NCBI GenBank assembly: GCA_036971615.1
Contig: JAYKKR010000017.1
Coordinates: 248,001-312,000 of the forward strand
Direction of reading: 5' to 3'
Source of the DNA: Amyloporia xantha
Lineage: Eukaryota > Basidiomycota > Agaricomycetes > Polyporales > Adustoporiaceae
DNA: 64,000 nucleotides
A model generated the notes under the pieces. It saw nothing but the letters and a program-made list of their open reading frames with translations. It did not search any database and was not told where the DNA came from. This document shows, piece after piece, positions 1 to 11,462 of the stretch. Made by a program: the position numbers and the translations under genes. Each line of letters starts with the position of its first letter. Within the stretch, counting starts at the first letter, position 1.

Positions 1-2209
1 CTTCAATCGGGAGAGAGGGGGAACCGAGAAAAGGTCGGCACCAGAGTACTCAGTGCGAGTGGTGTAGGTGTACTGTCGTAGCTCGTCCGGCACTTGATTC
101 TTGTAGCGTGACGGCGCGTAGAACCTGAACATCTCATCTGCGCTGAGCATCATCAATCGTGAAGCGATGAGGTCTGCTGCACTGTTGCTGGGAGCACATG
201 CCAAGATACGTGCGCGCGGGTTGACACGTAGCACTTGGCGGATAGATTCCACCATCGTGATGGTCTTCCCCGTACCGGGCCTGTGAAAGAGTTATGAGAC
301 ACAGCGTGATGCAAGACTGAATGCACGTACGGGCCGAAGATAACGAACGGCGGCGAGCCGGCGGGCAGCACAGTGATCGCAGCAACGGCTTGCAACTGAC
401 TCGGATTCCCCGCTATCAAGCGGTTGTATATGTGCGCCCGTATAACTGTTGATGGCGGCAATGTCGAGATACGATGCTGCTCCGATGGAAATAGTACTCG
501 ATCGGGATCAAACGCAGTGTCAAGTGCTTGATGCTGTCGGCGTAACGGGATCCTATTCAACTTGAAGCGGACGTTGTAATTCTTGCTAGCGTCATAGACT
601 CTGAACGACCCATGGAAGCATAGCCCGACTTCTGCCTGGCGAACAACATGCACATGGCCCTCAAACCACTTTCCTTTATCAGAACCGTGCGGCTGAACTA
701 GAATCCTGTCACCTGAGCAATGATAGATGTCAGGCCCAGTGGAAGAAAGTATATAGTAGTCTGATACTCACCGACGAGAATGCTCGGGCGCTTTTCCGCC
801 AAACCTGGCACAGTCAGACTGTCGTCCCTCTCAGTAAACACTTTGATTAGCTATGGAATGCGATCTCACTAATAGTATTTCTCGTGTTTCGTCAGGCGTG
901 CATCAGACATGTCGTAGACTTGCAGATCCTGCCTGTGGAGAAACAAACATTGCGTTATGACGCCAATACATCAGAAGGTTCTTGAAGCTCACTCCATACG
1001 GTGCTCTTCTATCCACAGTAACGTCTTCATGTACCGTCCGTGAGTTGCATTATCCAAGACGTGTGGTAAGACTGAGCTGCGGAAGAAATTGATAATGTGT
1101 GTCGGAGTCCCCTGAGAGAGTGCAGTAGCAATCCTTGTCGGTATGTCTGCCCCTGGAAGCTGCACGACATAGGGAACTGCACGCAAGGCAGGTGGAGGCA
1201 CTCCGGGAACAACATCTGTTTCTGGGTCTCTGGAGTTCCTCTTGCGTGGGATGTAAGGAGTCTTGGGTTTGAGAAGTTCGTAATCTACCCGGCTACCGAC
1301 AATGCCTTTGACAGGCCGCACAATGACAAATGCCTTGCGGAGCGCGGTGTCTTCAAAAATGATCTCAATACGGTCATTGTAGCGGCCGCGATAACTGGGT
1401 CTAAACATCACAGGGAGGTTCATCGTTCGGCCACACACTACGCTCCGTTCCGCAGGAAGGGTAACAACAAATCTGGAATAAGAATGATTCAGCCCTGTGA
1501 CAGTAGAGACGGCATGAATCTCTAACGGAGGTATTCCTCTGCGGGGCCTCGAAGCAAGCCTTGCGTCGACAAGTTTGATCCTGGACAGCGGCACCGTGTT
1601 TGCTATCTTCAAAACCATCGTGATACCTTGCTGGGCTTCCAACACTTCTACGATATCGAAATCGACACCATTCTCGTCGTGAGAAATGGATATTCCGTGC
1701 TTATTCTTCTCCGCCTCCTCGACCGCAGCTTCGAAGTTGGCGAAAACCATCTTCTTCACATGTCCGCCGGAGCTCAGGTGACGCTCCCATTCTCTCTGCA
1801 ATACGTTCCTACCGCAGACGTTGCAGAACGCTTGCCCCGGAAGAGTCGCCTCCTCTTCGGGTTCGACATCAGGACTGACGCGTTTCGCGGCCGCAAGTCG
1901 TGTGTGGCGTTTTCCTTGAATATGGACGGTCCAGTTCGCTCCCAAGGTAGTGTTGATGTTGCATATATGGACGGTCCAGTTCGTTCCCAAGGTAGTGTTG
2001 ATGTTGCATATGGTGCAGTGAACTACAATGGACGTGCCGGCCTCTCTCCTCGTATGTTTGAGACTAGACACGTGTGCTTTGTACATTCGGCTGCTGAAGC
2101 AGATGACGCCACATGGTCTGCAAATGTGCACGTCGTGGTTGAGTGCACAAGTGCTGCTATGGCATGCCCCAGTGGCCAGGAGCTGCGGGCAGATGTTTGT
2201 CACGGGCAT
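1..2209 (-). CDS. SDE3/MOV10-like SF1 RNA helicase, copy 1 (C-terminus beyond left edge)
   Basis: Probable Upf1-like superfamily 1 RNA helicase of the SDE3/MOV10 group, which acts in RNA silencing in plants, animals and fungi. The start at 2209 gives a CCCH-like finger (CPQLLATGACHSSTCALNH) and U1-type C2H2 fingers, then a beta-rich region shared with the neighbouring paralogue, ending in a conserved LLWIEEHRME stretch near 990. Introns of about 50-65 nt then lead to the exon LTVPGLAEKRPSILV and to an exon with IPLRRQHQALD and PFVIFGP. Walker A (GPGTGKT) lies across the intron near 280, followed by ARILACAPSNSAAD. The DEAG box and later helicase motifs would be left of base 1, so it is partial only because of the window. 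No internal stop is needed to join the exons I checked. The silencing role is inferred from the family. Copy 2 lies 2.3 kb away on the same strand. Confidence 0.85.
1921..2010 (-). repeat. 45-bp direct duplication inside a zinc-finger coding region
   Basis: Bases 1921-1965 and 1966-2010 are almost identical (one visible mismatch, c/t). The unit is 45 bp, so the frame is kept and 15 residues (HICNINTTLGTNWTV) are repeated. The copy falls between the Cys pair and the His pair of a C-x2-C-x12-H-x4-H finger of the first helicase, lengthening its loop by 15 residues and adding a spare Cys and His. Confidence 0.9.
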
Positions 2210-2690
2210 CGTGGGTGGCAGTAGAAAGCAAAAGATGCTGTACGCCTCGCTATCTCATTCACTCTATATTTACATGGCTCCCGAACTCTTTGCCTCGAGG
2301 CGCACCTACCTCACCTCGTTGCGAAGATGCTTCTTGGATGATTGCGAACGGGAACTCCGTTAGAGAAGCAGCACAGAATGATCCATGGTCAGAACCTAAT
2401 TGCCTCATGTTTGAATTATCAGCCCATCGATGCCCTGGGAGACCTTTCAGTGACGTGTCAAGCGACGAAGACTCATCATCTAGTAAAGAAAACGCGTACT
2501 GACAAGTTCACATCGGATGCGGAGAGTATCATGATAGATAGTACGGCGTAAGGCAAGATGCAGCAGGACGGGCCAGAGTTTCGTTCAACGTGGGAATTCT
2601 GAGATGGCCAAGGGTTCACAGCGCTCGAGCTCGCTCGTTGGTAAAAAAGCGATCCAGCTGGCAGCCAGCTATCGCTTCATCATTCTGAGT
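2210..2690. other. Promoter side of helicase copy 1, no gene seen
   Basis: This stretch lies upstream of the minus-strand start at 2209 and must contain that gene's promoter. Short open frames on the plus strand here have no recognisable motif, and I assign no gene. Confidence 0.4.
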
Positions 2691-2692
2691 TA

Positions 2693-3278
2693 CAGTAGAC
2701 AATCTCATAATGCATAGGGTTCGTCCCCGGGTCGGCTTATGCATTATGAGATCTTATGCATGACCATATGGGTCACGTCTGGTGTCACGTTGTGTGATCA
2801 ATGTGACCTCCAGCCAAAAATGTCACAGCCTGTCAGCCACTCATCTTTGTGCGCAATACGGTGAAGTGTCCGGTGCGATTTATAGGAATATGTAGCTAGT
2901 ATGTGCGATATTCAATGAGAACATAAGAAAATTACTCTTTGAGACCCCAAGCAGACTCCAAACTTGTCTGTGTCTGAGACGTGAAGTCAAGCTTTGACAT
3001 GGTTGGCAAGTGTGTTGATGTCCGAGCAAAGGTATGCCTGAAGCTTCGGAACCGTCTAATGCTTCAAGTATGCTGATCAGAAGTGTTCACGCAATTTTTA
3101 CGCGCGGGTGTGATTCACAAATGCATAAATTTCGATTCGAAACATGGTAAAACCCCTCTATATAATAATGCATAACCCCAATATGGCTATGCATTATGCA
3201 TTATGAAATAGTATGCATAAATATCCGCGGACGACGTTGGTCCCCGGCTCAGCTCATGCATTATGAGATTGTCTACTG
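2693..3278. mobile_element. Tc1/mariner-type MITE (586 bp)
   Basis: Perfect terminal inverted repeats of at least 23 bp begin CAGTAGACAATCTCATAATG on the left and end with the reverse complement at 3278. Both ends are flanked by the dinucleotide TA (2691-2692 and 3279-3280), the target-site duplication of Tc1/mariner elements, whose ends often begin CAGT. After the terminal repeat both ends continue with related GC-rich sequence around GTCCCCGG, so the inverted homology is longer but imperfect. The interior has several ATGCATTATGAGAT-like sub-repeats and no coding capacity. It is a non-autonomous element. The superfamily is inferred from the TA duplication and the terminal bases. Confidence 0.85.
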
Positions 3279-3350
3279 TATTGCTAATCGTACAATATCC
3301 CAGCAGTATGAGGGCAGCCTCGTGTCATCAGGTTGATAGGTAGGAGGCAG

Positions 3351-3617
3351 TGGTCTCGTACCCAGACGGTATATGTCGCACCCAACCACCGCACATGTAT
3401 ACCGTCTGGGGCATTTGAACCGTGACACCCCCCCTTCCGCTTAGCGCCGGGTGTGAGCCAATCAGGGATCGTGGCTCAGGCCCAACCGGCCCCGATGGGG
3501 CCCTCTGATTGGTCGATCAAGGGCGCTAATCCGAAGGGGGGGCCTCACGGTTCAAATGCCCCAGACGTCTTATTCGCGGTGGTGGGGTGCGGCATAAAAA
3601 GTCTGGGTACGAGACCA
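3351..3617. mobile_element. Fold-back element with ~97-bp inverted repeats and 8-bp TSD
   Basis: The two arms are inverted repeats of about 97 bp starting TGGTCTCGTACCCAGAC and containing a matching GTCTGGGGCATTTGAACCGT block, leaving only about 70 bp between them. The octamer GGAGGCAG occurs directly outside both ends (3343-3350 and 3618-3625), giving an 8-bp target-site duplication (9 bp if the adjoining A is counted). An 8-9 bp duplication fits hAT or Mutator-like mobilisation. There is no transposase, so it must be moved in trans. Confidence 0.85.
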
Positions 3618-3625
3618 GGAGGCAG

Positions 3626-4568
3626 ATGCATAATGCAAGCGGCCTACCATATAAATCATATTCCCATGCGCCCTCACGCACCCATATGACATGTTTAACC
3701 CGAACAGTCTAGTCGACCGAATAGCGGAGTGCCCACGATGCAGCGCTATGATAATCAAAAGAACGTGGTATATGGGAGCCGATTTTCGAGAGCAGAGCCA
3801 GCCACGTTCGCGAATTACGATGATCTTGCCCCATGGGTGAAACCTAATCAAACAGTCCACCTCATGCTTGGGAAATCCTGCAGGTCCAGAATGTGGGTGT
3901 AAAGAAGGCTTCCTGGTGTCCGTGTTGTTCGTTCTTAGCTCGGCTCTGCGATAACCTCCTATCGAATGGCAATATCGACTCACCATGGCTGCCTAGAGTG
4001 CCAGATTCCGCCATGTATCATATGAAATGTTGCCTCGACGTGGATTTCATGGCCCTTCACGCTCCCAGGACTAGACCATAGCATGGGTTGGCATCAGCGT
4101 CGACTTCCGGGCTGTTGATTCAATGCTAGCAGTTTTGACGCTAAGGCCCCAGAAACGAGGCCAGGTTATTTGAAATATAAGCCTCATTACGGATTCAGGG
4201 CAATAAAAAGCTGTAAATGTAGAGACCGTCACATCTCATGTTGGAATTCAGAATAAATTGATATAAGCATCAAATCATGGGAGGTAGAATGTGGCATGTT
4301 TTCGGAACCAATAGTGGACAAGACATTGGTTATCTGAACAAGAAACAGAAGAAATAAGTTGTCCTGCGATACAATTGTTTTCAGTTCAAGGCTCGCGGTA
4401 TTCACAGCGATCGATATGTGTTTGCAACCAGTGCATCAATATATTTTAGTCCCGAACTACACCCTTTCTTCATAAGCAATTCGTATGAACATGAGTACAC
4501 GCGTGTCGAACAAAAGAATACAACCCATGTAACGACCCTCGTCGAGAATCTTGGCACGTCTGTGTCGA
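3626..4568. other. Intergenic, 3' side of helicase copy 2
   Basis: I see no supported gene here. Open frames are short and lack motifs. The minus-strand helicase ends at 4569, so its 3' UTR and poly(A) signals probably lie in the AT-richer part around 4150-4400. Confidence 0.4.
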
Positions 4569-7500
4569 TCACTCTGACTCTCTCCAAGACCTGTCTGCGT
4601 TCGCTTGACCTTCCTCGAGATCATGTTCGGTCAGGTCTTCTGCAGTATAGACCTGCATCCGTTGCATGAATTCAGTGATGTCTTCGACACCCCGATCTCG
4701 CAGTTCTTGCTCATACGTGTCACCTTCGCGCACGGGAGCGTTGGGATCCCAAGTAATTGGTTCTCCTCGCCATCCTCCATTGAGGTAGATATAATTGAGG
4801 AAGGTTCGCCATAACGGGTCGATAGAAAGGACCGATGGATCACCAATTACGATCAGGAGGGCCTTGGCTCTGGTGATAGCAACTTTTGGATCTCGTTAAC
4901 GCGAGTGATGCAATAATAACAACGGAATCCCTACCATTCAACCTCCGCGGATTGGCTACAAAGCCAAGTGTGTACTTTGCGTCATAGTTCAGCAGCTCAC
5001 GGCTACTGCGAACGGTAGACAAGATAATGACTTTACGCTCCTGCCGACCGAGATCACCAGTGTGAAAACCCGACAATCAAGATGACGCACCTGGCCTTGG
5101 AATTCTTCCACGCTTGCGACCTTTATGTCCTTGGCAAAGTTGCCCAATGCAGTGCGGAATTTTCGTGCTTGTGCATTATATGGAGCAATGATACCGATTT
5201 CGTCATCAGCTGGTTAGCGTGAAAACATCAGAGACATCATGGCAAAACAGGTAAATTTTACTTGCAGATAGGATGGCGAGGATCCGCTTTGAGTTTCTGA
5301 ACGTAGTCTTTGCCTGTGCTGATCTCGTCGATGTTGAAGTACGAAGGAGACGTCGCCTCTCTCTCGTCCTTCCCAGAAATCGCATGAAATACAACAGGGA
5401 ATTTCGGAGACACGAGTTGGCTGGAGCCAATGAACGAATTGATATCTGCCGGAGAGCCAAAGACTTGCAGTTCGGAATCGTAGAATTGTTCGTTGGGGAA
5501 TTTCAGAATGGCGCCGTGAGATCGGAAGTTTTTCAAGAGTTTAACAAATCTGGCAATGCCATGAGTGTCGCACTCTTAAGGAATCAGGCTATCTAATGAG
5601 AAAACGTACGTTCTGCCCCTGTTTTGCTGCCCTTTATAAAGGTCACGATCCATCAATCTTTCAAGGTAGCTCACTCCGAACCCTAGCTCCCGTGCGACAC
5701 TCGACCTGATTATCGGTCCTAACTGCTTCGGATCCCCGGAAAGGACGACCTGAGTCGATGAAGTGGTCATGGTCTTCATTGCAGTCATGACTTCGGCCTC
5801 CGTCGCTTGACCTGCCTCGTCTACGAAGATATGCGTGAAGTGACCCGGAGGTAAACCGACTCCCGAAAGCGAAAGCTGCCGAGCCGCATGTAGAGACCAC
5901 CACTCTGAACTGTGACAGCCTAGAGACAGGATGAACGGAGAAATAGCCCTGCGCATTGACGTGTGTGTTTTCGATCAAATCTTCAGGGACGAGTTTCTTA
6001 TCTCTGGATACGGCATAGAAACGGAAGAGGTTGTCCTTGCCAATGACTTTCAATCGCTGTGCAAGGATATCGGCGGCACTGTTGCTCGGCGCACACGCAA
6101 GGATGCGAGCTGCTGGATCACGAGACAGGAGCTGGCGGATAGTTTCAACCACAGTCACGGTCTTCCCAGTCCCGGGCCTTCACAAATCGAGTTAACAAAC
6201 TGATAGCTGGATGCGTGATGGACACAAAACTTACGGCCCAAAGACGATGAAAGGTGCTGCACCCTTCTTCAATAAGAGAATCGACCTCACGGCCTGAAGT
6301 TGTTCCGTGTTATTGGCTATCAGGGTATTGAACGGTCTGATTGCAAGATTGGTAGTGGTAGGTACAGAAGTCAGCCCTACATGCTTGGGTACCGGGAATA
6401 AGATGCGTTCCAGAGACGCCGGTGCTGCGCCAAGAGCCTGATGCTGTCGACGCAAAGGAATGCGATTCAGCTTGAATCGAACATTGAAGCGTTGACCTCC
6501 CGTCGGTTTGAACGATGAGTGGAAATCGAGACCGACGTCATCACGTCGGGCGACATGCACCCATCCTTCAAAACACCGGCCTGTAGTGGAGCCAGACGGT
6601 TGAACTTCAATGCGATCGCCTAGTCCGCGAACTCAGAAGGAACGTTTAATTTGAAAGACGATGAGATAAACAAACCTACGACTACACTAGGGCGCTTCTC
6701 CGCGAGACCGGGCACGTCCAGACTTCGGAATTATAGTGAGTCAAATACACCTAGAAATGGTATGCTACTCACTAGTAGAGTCTTCCTTCTTTCTTGAAAA
6801 CGACATCGGCAAGGTCATAGACCCGAAGATCGTACCTATATACACCATCAGCTTATCTGAGGCTAAAGCTAAGTAATCGAGACGAACTCCATTCGATATT
6901 CCTCGATCCAAAGAAGTATCTTGAAGAATGTGCCGTGGGTGGTGGAATTGAATACCTTGGGCCAGAACGACGCAGCTCTGATACGCTGGACAACGTCCGC
7001 AGGAGAACCCTCGGCCAATGCTGCGACAATTGCTGCCGGCATGGTATACGACTTGAGTTTTCTAACCCAAGGCACAGCATCGAGTGCGGGTGGACGAGTT
7101 CCGGGCCAATAGCGCTGTCCTCGCTTCCATGGCACTCGTCTGTGTGACACATAGGGTATACTGACCTTCAAGCGCTCATGATCAGCAGTGTCGCCGACAG
7201 TGGCGCGTACTTGTCGGACAATGACGAAACGCGCTTGGTTCGCTTTCTGAAAAACAAGCTCGATGCGACCTTCAAATCGCCCCCGCTGAGCACAGGTCAG
7301 AGTCACAACTACGGAGACATTCCTCCCTGATGTCAATTGGTTGCTGCCTTCGATAGCGGCTTGGAACCTGCGCGACGGCGACGAAGGCATAAGTCTACAG
7401 CAATGCGAAAGAAATATACAACGTACGGGCAAAGCATCTGTCTGGCCTTTGCCGATACATTGACTTTGATTATGGTAAGACGAGCCGACCCGTTGATGGA

Positions 7501-8076
7501 CCGTACGGCCAGCTTGCTCTGGACACCGTGCCCAGCACCCGCAACCTGAATGACCCCAAAGTCGATGCCTCCGGCATGAGAGACTTCCACACCCTGCTTG
7601 TCGCGCTCCGCCTCTTCCGACGCGCCCTTGTAGGCAGCAATGCTCTCCTGTCTCTTGTGGTCACGAGTCTGATGATGTATGGCCCAGGTGCTCTTGAGGA
7701 CTTGTTTCCTACAAAGTACACAAAGCTTTGTGTTATCAGGGACGCTAGCAGCTGTCACGGGGGGTACGTCAATAGGCAATCCCCGCGTAGCAGCGATTTT
7801 GCGGTGACGGGCACCAGCAATGTGCTGATCCCAGATCTCTAGCTTGCTGACCTCGACTTTGCAAATTGTACAGTAAAGGTAGTTCGGGTTCGCAAGACCT
7901 CCAGCTCGGTCCTGATGCTCCTTGCTGCGAACGTGGCTATCATAAGTTCGCGCAGGAGAACAAATGACGGCGCAATCCTGGCAGAGCTTTGCATCGTGCT
8001 TCAAAGTACACCCATCGGTAGTACACCCATCCGAATACAGAGTATTGGGACAAAATTCAGTGATGGCGGTCGACAT
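4569..8076 (-). CDS. SDE3/MOV10-like SF1 RNA helicase, copy 2 (complete)
   Basis: Full-length paralogue of the left-edge gene, roughly 1,000 residues over several exons. From the start at 8076: a CCCH-like finger (CPNTLYSDGCTTDGCTLKH), U1-type C2H2 fingers (LYCTICKVEV..HIAGARHRK; LCVLCRKQVL..HHQTRDHK), a beta-rich region, then the helicase core. Visible core motifs are Walker A GPGTGKT (split by the intron near 6180), ARILACAPSNSAAD, Walker B DEAGQATEAE, GDPKQLGP, KNFRSH, and ERKVIILSTVRSSR with NPRRLN. The C-terminal exon reads LWRTFLNYIYLNGGWRG and the stop is at 4569-4571. The exon pair joined at about 7440/7380 fits in phase 2 and continues QMLCPFQAAIEG. No broken frame was seen. The fused zinc-finger array resembles that of copy 1, so a lineage duplication is likely. 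A role in small-RNA silencing or transposon control is inferred from SDE3/MOV10 relatives. Confidence 0.9.
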
Positions 8077-8579
8077 CGCGAATGTGAAGATGGAGGGCAG
8101 AACAGAGCTGATAACACGACATAGCGACCTTTATACTATCTGCAGCGTGTCATAGGCTTCCGACCTTCGCAAGCCTCGAGGTGCAATATGTACGTACAGA
8201 ATGAAGCGCCGTAACCACAAACAAGGGGCACTTCGCTTTGCTCCATGGCCAGTAGACATAGGTCTCACGCGTGGAAATATCTCAAACAAATTCGAAGGTG
8301 GCCGGCCAGTGGCCACTGCACTTCCGACAGTCACGCAAACAAAAGGCAGGTAAATAAAGCCGAACGGAATAGGATGGAAGGAAGCTGGCCACGGCCACTG
8401 AGCAGAGCAGGCTTACAGCAGGCTTACTAGGTTGTAAATTTCTGCAGGATGGAGGGCCCTTAAAGTCAGAGCGCCAGGCATCGGAGCAATGCACAGGAAC
8501 AGAGCGGGAACGGCAGTTATAGTGGTATAAGTCTGCAGAGAGGGACGTCGACGATAATGCAAGACAGCTACACAAAACA
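8077..8579. other. Promoter region of helicase copy 2
   Basis: About 0.5 kb separate the start of the helicase from the stop of the next minus-strand gene. It must hold the helicase promoter and the Chs5 3' UTR. I see no gene or repeat in it. Confidence 0.4.
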
Positions 8580-10201
8580 CTAGTTCAAAGAAATCTCCTC
8601 TGTCTCGCCGAGATCATCATCAACGGAGTCACGAATGCTGCTCGGCGTTATTTCTTTCTCTACTGGCGGGGGAGGCGGAACTTCGACACTTGAAGGCGCC
8701 ACTATGCCCACTGCATGAAGTCCCGCCTCTTCTGAGTCCGATGCGGCAGGAGGACGAGGAGCTGGGGATGGTTGTGATTCTGCGGAGTCCTCCTTGACTA
8801 AAGAAGCGCTTCCACTAGGAACAGAAGGGACAGGCGGAGGCTCCGATGGCGGCCCAGGCGGCGGGAAGCGGAAGTTCTTGCTCATTGTGCCCTTGCGTAT
8901 GTGCCCAGAAGAGTGCTTTTGATCATCTTCAATCGCCTCCTCCTCCTCAGGCATAGGCTCGAACCGCCTTCCAGACCCGGGGGCTGAGTGAGGCTGCGAT
9001 GTGGGAGGCGTCGCTGATGAGGTGCGTTGCGGGGGCATCGACTGTCGGTTGGCGACGTGTTTCTGCTGCTGCGAAGGCGAGCTGCTGTGCGACTCGCGGG
9101 AGAGATTGGCTTGAGACATAGATTGTGGTCGAGAGAAGGTGGTCGGTACGGGCGGGCTCGCACCAAGATAGTACGGGTGAATGGGGACCATTCTGCCGAT
9201 CATGTCAGTCATGACAATCATGATGACTTCACACACGAAGATACTCACTTCTTCGCTGAATGGCACGCCATAACCCAATGAGGCTGAACAACCGGAATGC
9301 TGAGTTGCAGTGCCTTCTGATACTCCACACCGGGGGCTGTAGTCAAGCTGCCTGAAGCCTGCGCACCGTTTGGCGTCGCAGCTGGCGTCGTGCATACAAA
9401 GTGCGTCGTGTCAATCTGGATCTTGTCGCTCCACTTCGCGCCCATATCGCGAAGAGCCGTCTTCGAGTTCTCCAGGAGAACTGGATCCTGAACGTTCCCA
9501 AAACAGACGCAGATGCCGGAGGTGTCGGTCATGGTATGCGTGCGTACGTGCAGCAGATTAGACGGGTATACACCAGCTGTCGTCCGGAGGACTAGTTGGA
9601 ACGTATATTCCGTGTCGATCTGTAGACCAGAAAGTTTGGTAGACGTGTTGGTGAGAGGGGAAGGAATAGAAGCCAGGCGCTGACGATTACGGTAGATGTC
9701 AAGCGAGCGAAGCTTTGCAGTGGCGAGTTCCAACGAGGGCCATTCAAGGGTCACAGATGTCTGGGTTACATTTCGGACCTGCGAATCATGAGCACTGCAT
9801 CGCTCAGACATACGTGTCATATACGCACCTCCAGCTTGGGATTTTCGGGAGATTTAGTCCCATACAACTGCAGAATATCATTTTGTAGTGTCCAGAACTC
9901 ATTATCGCGCTTCTTCTCCTCTGTACTATTCCGTTGCACGGAAATGTTGACAATAGAGCCTGTTGTAGCACCAGGCGGCAAAAGCAACGAAGGGAACTCA
10001 ATCAGGTGGGCGCGTTCCCCAAGCAGAATCTACAAAATTCTTCCTCTCTTTAGGTATGCAACACAAAGCACGTTGAAGTAAACCTTACGGCCATCCCAGC
10101 ATCTAGTCGCAAACGGTCATTTACGATAATACGACTGACAGGTTCACGTACGAACCTAGCTTGCCCACCGTGAACATAAAGCTTTCCTGTGATTGCACCA
10201 T
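8580..10201 (-). CDS. CHS5: Chs5-like exomer scaffold (FN3 plus BRCT)
   Basis: Chs5 is the scaffold of the exomer coat, which in yeast carries chitin synthase III and other cargo from the trans-Golgi to the plasma membrane. The start at 10201 is followed by MFTVGKLDAGMA, the family's N-terminal signature, interrupted by an intron inside the Asp codon. The next exon reads HLIEFPSLLLPPGATTGSIV. An FN3 domain (QTSVTLEWPSLEL..TEYTFQLVLRT) and a BRCT domain (SGICVCFGNV..THFVCTTPA..IPVVQPHWVMAC) follow, ending at the intron near 9245. The last exon is low-complexity, rich in Pro, Ser and Glu, with an acidic DDDLGETEE end, as in fungal Chs5 proteins. Domain order and length, roughly 500 residues, fit. 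All introns I checked keep frame. Confidence 0.92.
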
Positions 10202-10472
10202 CTTGGACAAGGTAAAGAGACAGTACACAGTATGATGTACAGGGTTCCCTCAGGTAGTACCACTTATTAGTGAAGCAAGCTTTCAAGACGACAGAAATGC
10301 ACCCGTCGCTGCCTACCGCGCCCGATCACGTGATATTATATGCAGACTCGCCAAAACACACAGCGGTCTCTCACTGTGGTCTGTCTCAAGTATTTTTGCT
10401 CCAGCCATATTTTCAGTGCAGGAATTGACATTCGAATACAAAAGCAAATAGTAAGACAATGTATCTCAGCAA
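10202..10472. other. Short intergenic stretch between Chs5 and Derlin
   Basis: These 270 bases hold the Chs5 promoter and the Derlin 3' UTR. No gene seen. Confidence 0.4.
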
Positions 10473-11462
10473 TCAGCCGCTCCCGAGCCTATGCCCGGAA
10501 CCCCAGCGGTACCCAGTAGTTTGAGATTCTTCCCTCACCCGTCGCGGCGGCAACACATGCACGCCGCCAACCCCTGCGCCCGCAGCACCCGGAGGCGGCC
10601 CATCACTATCACCAACTAGATTCTTCATCCATACAGGGGCTTTCCCCAGCCGCCGCAGCAGGCCGCTATCCCACACGCCCCACCACCATATATGTCCCAC
10701 CACAGCACCAGAAATGCTAGCCGCAGCCGCCGCACGCCCGCCAGTCAATAAGTCCAGAAAGATGAGCGAGAAGGGGAGGTACATGATGGGGAAGGTGATA
10801 AGCCCGAAGAAGGACGACTGGGTGCCGGGCGGGGCGAGTCGCGAACTGACGTAAGTGATGGCGAGTAGGAGGGGCCGAGCATGCACCACCGAGCGCAGCG
10901 GGATGTTCATAGCCTAGAGGGTGTAAGTTGCGTGAATTCAAGCATCGACAGAATACTTACTAAGATGGCAAGGCCAGAGAACAAGAGTTGCCACGCATAG
11001 TCTGCTGAAAGATGGGCATAATATGTCGTTTCCAGTTGATTGGAGTTCCGACTAGGAAGGAATGCTCAGCATAAGAATAGAATGCGGAACAAGAGGTAGA
11101 AACTCCACCCAACTAGAGCATTACGAGATCAAAGATATAGTTTATGCCAGAACCTGACAGAATCCACGTCATCAATAGGATGAAGGAGGACTTGAACCGC
11201 ACGCACTTCCAAGAAAGAAACTCGTGAAGACTCTCCATATCTAAATGACCGTATAGCTGTCGTCAGTCGCGAATAAACCGTTTCAGAGTTCAAGGCAATG
11301 AGAATGACAGACCTCAAATCTCCTTGCTACCAGCTCCTTTATAAAGATCACGGTGTACGGAGATACAATTTCAAGCATGACCGGGGCAGAGATTGCTAGA
11401 GAAGACCCGCACAGGAACCGGGTCACTGGTGGTATTTTGCGAATCTCATCCCAGAATGACAT
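10473..11462 (-). CDS. DER1: Derlin (Der1-like) ERAD membrane protein
   Basis: Derlins are rhomboid-like, catalytically inactive ER membrane proteins that help retrotranslocate misfolded proteins for ER-associated degradation. The first exon starts MSFWDEIRKIPPVTRFLCG, the conserved Derlin N-terminus. The next begins WRVFTSFFLGS, matching the WR motif. A 53-nt intron leads to SGINYIFDLVML, and a 60-nt intron to YRNSNQLETTYYAHLSADYA. The last exon covers NIPLRSVVHARPLLLAITYVSSR, further membrane segments (FGLITFPIMYLPFSLIFLDL) and a Gly/Pro-rich tail. I worked out these joins base by base and all keep frame. Length is about 240-250 residues, normal for the family. An upstream ATG in frame is available but lies outside the family's N-terminus. 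Confidence 0.9.

Noticed and set aside
1097..2224. Plus-strand frames of 142 and 198 codons opposite helicase copy 1
   Set aside because: They are shadows of a conserved minus-strand coding exon with zinc-finger motifs.
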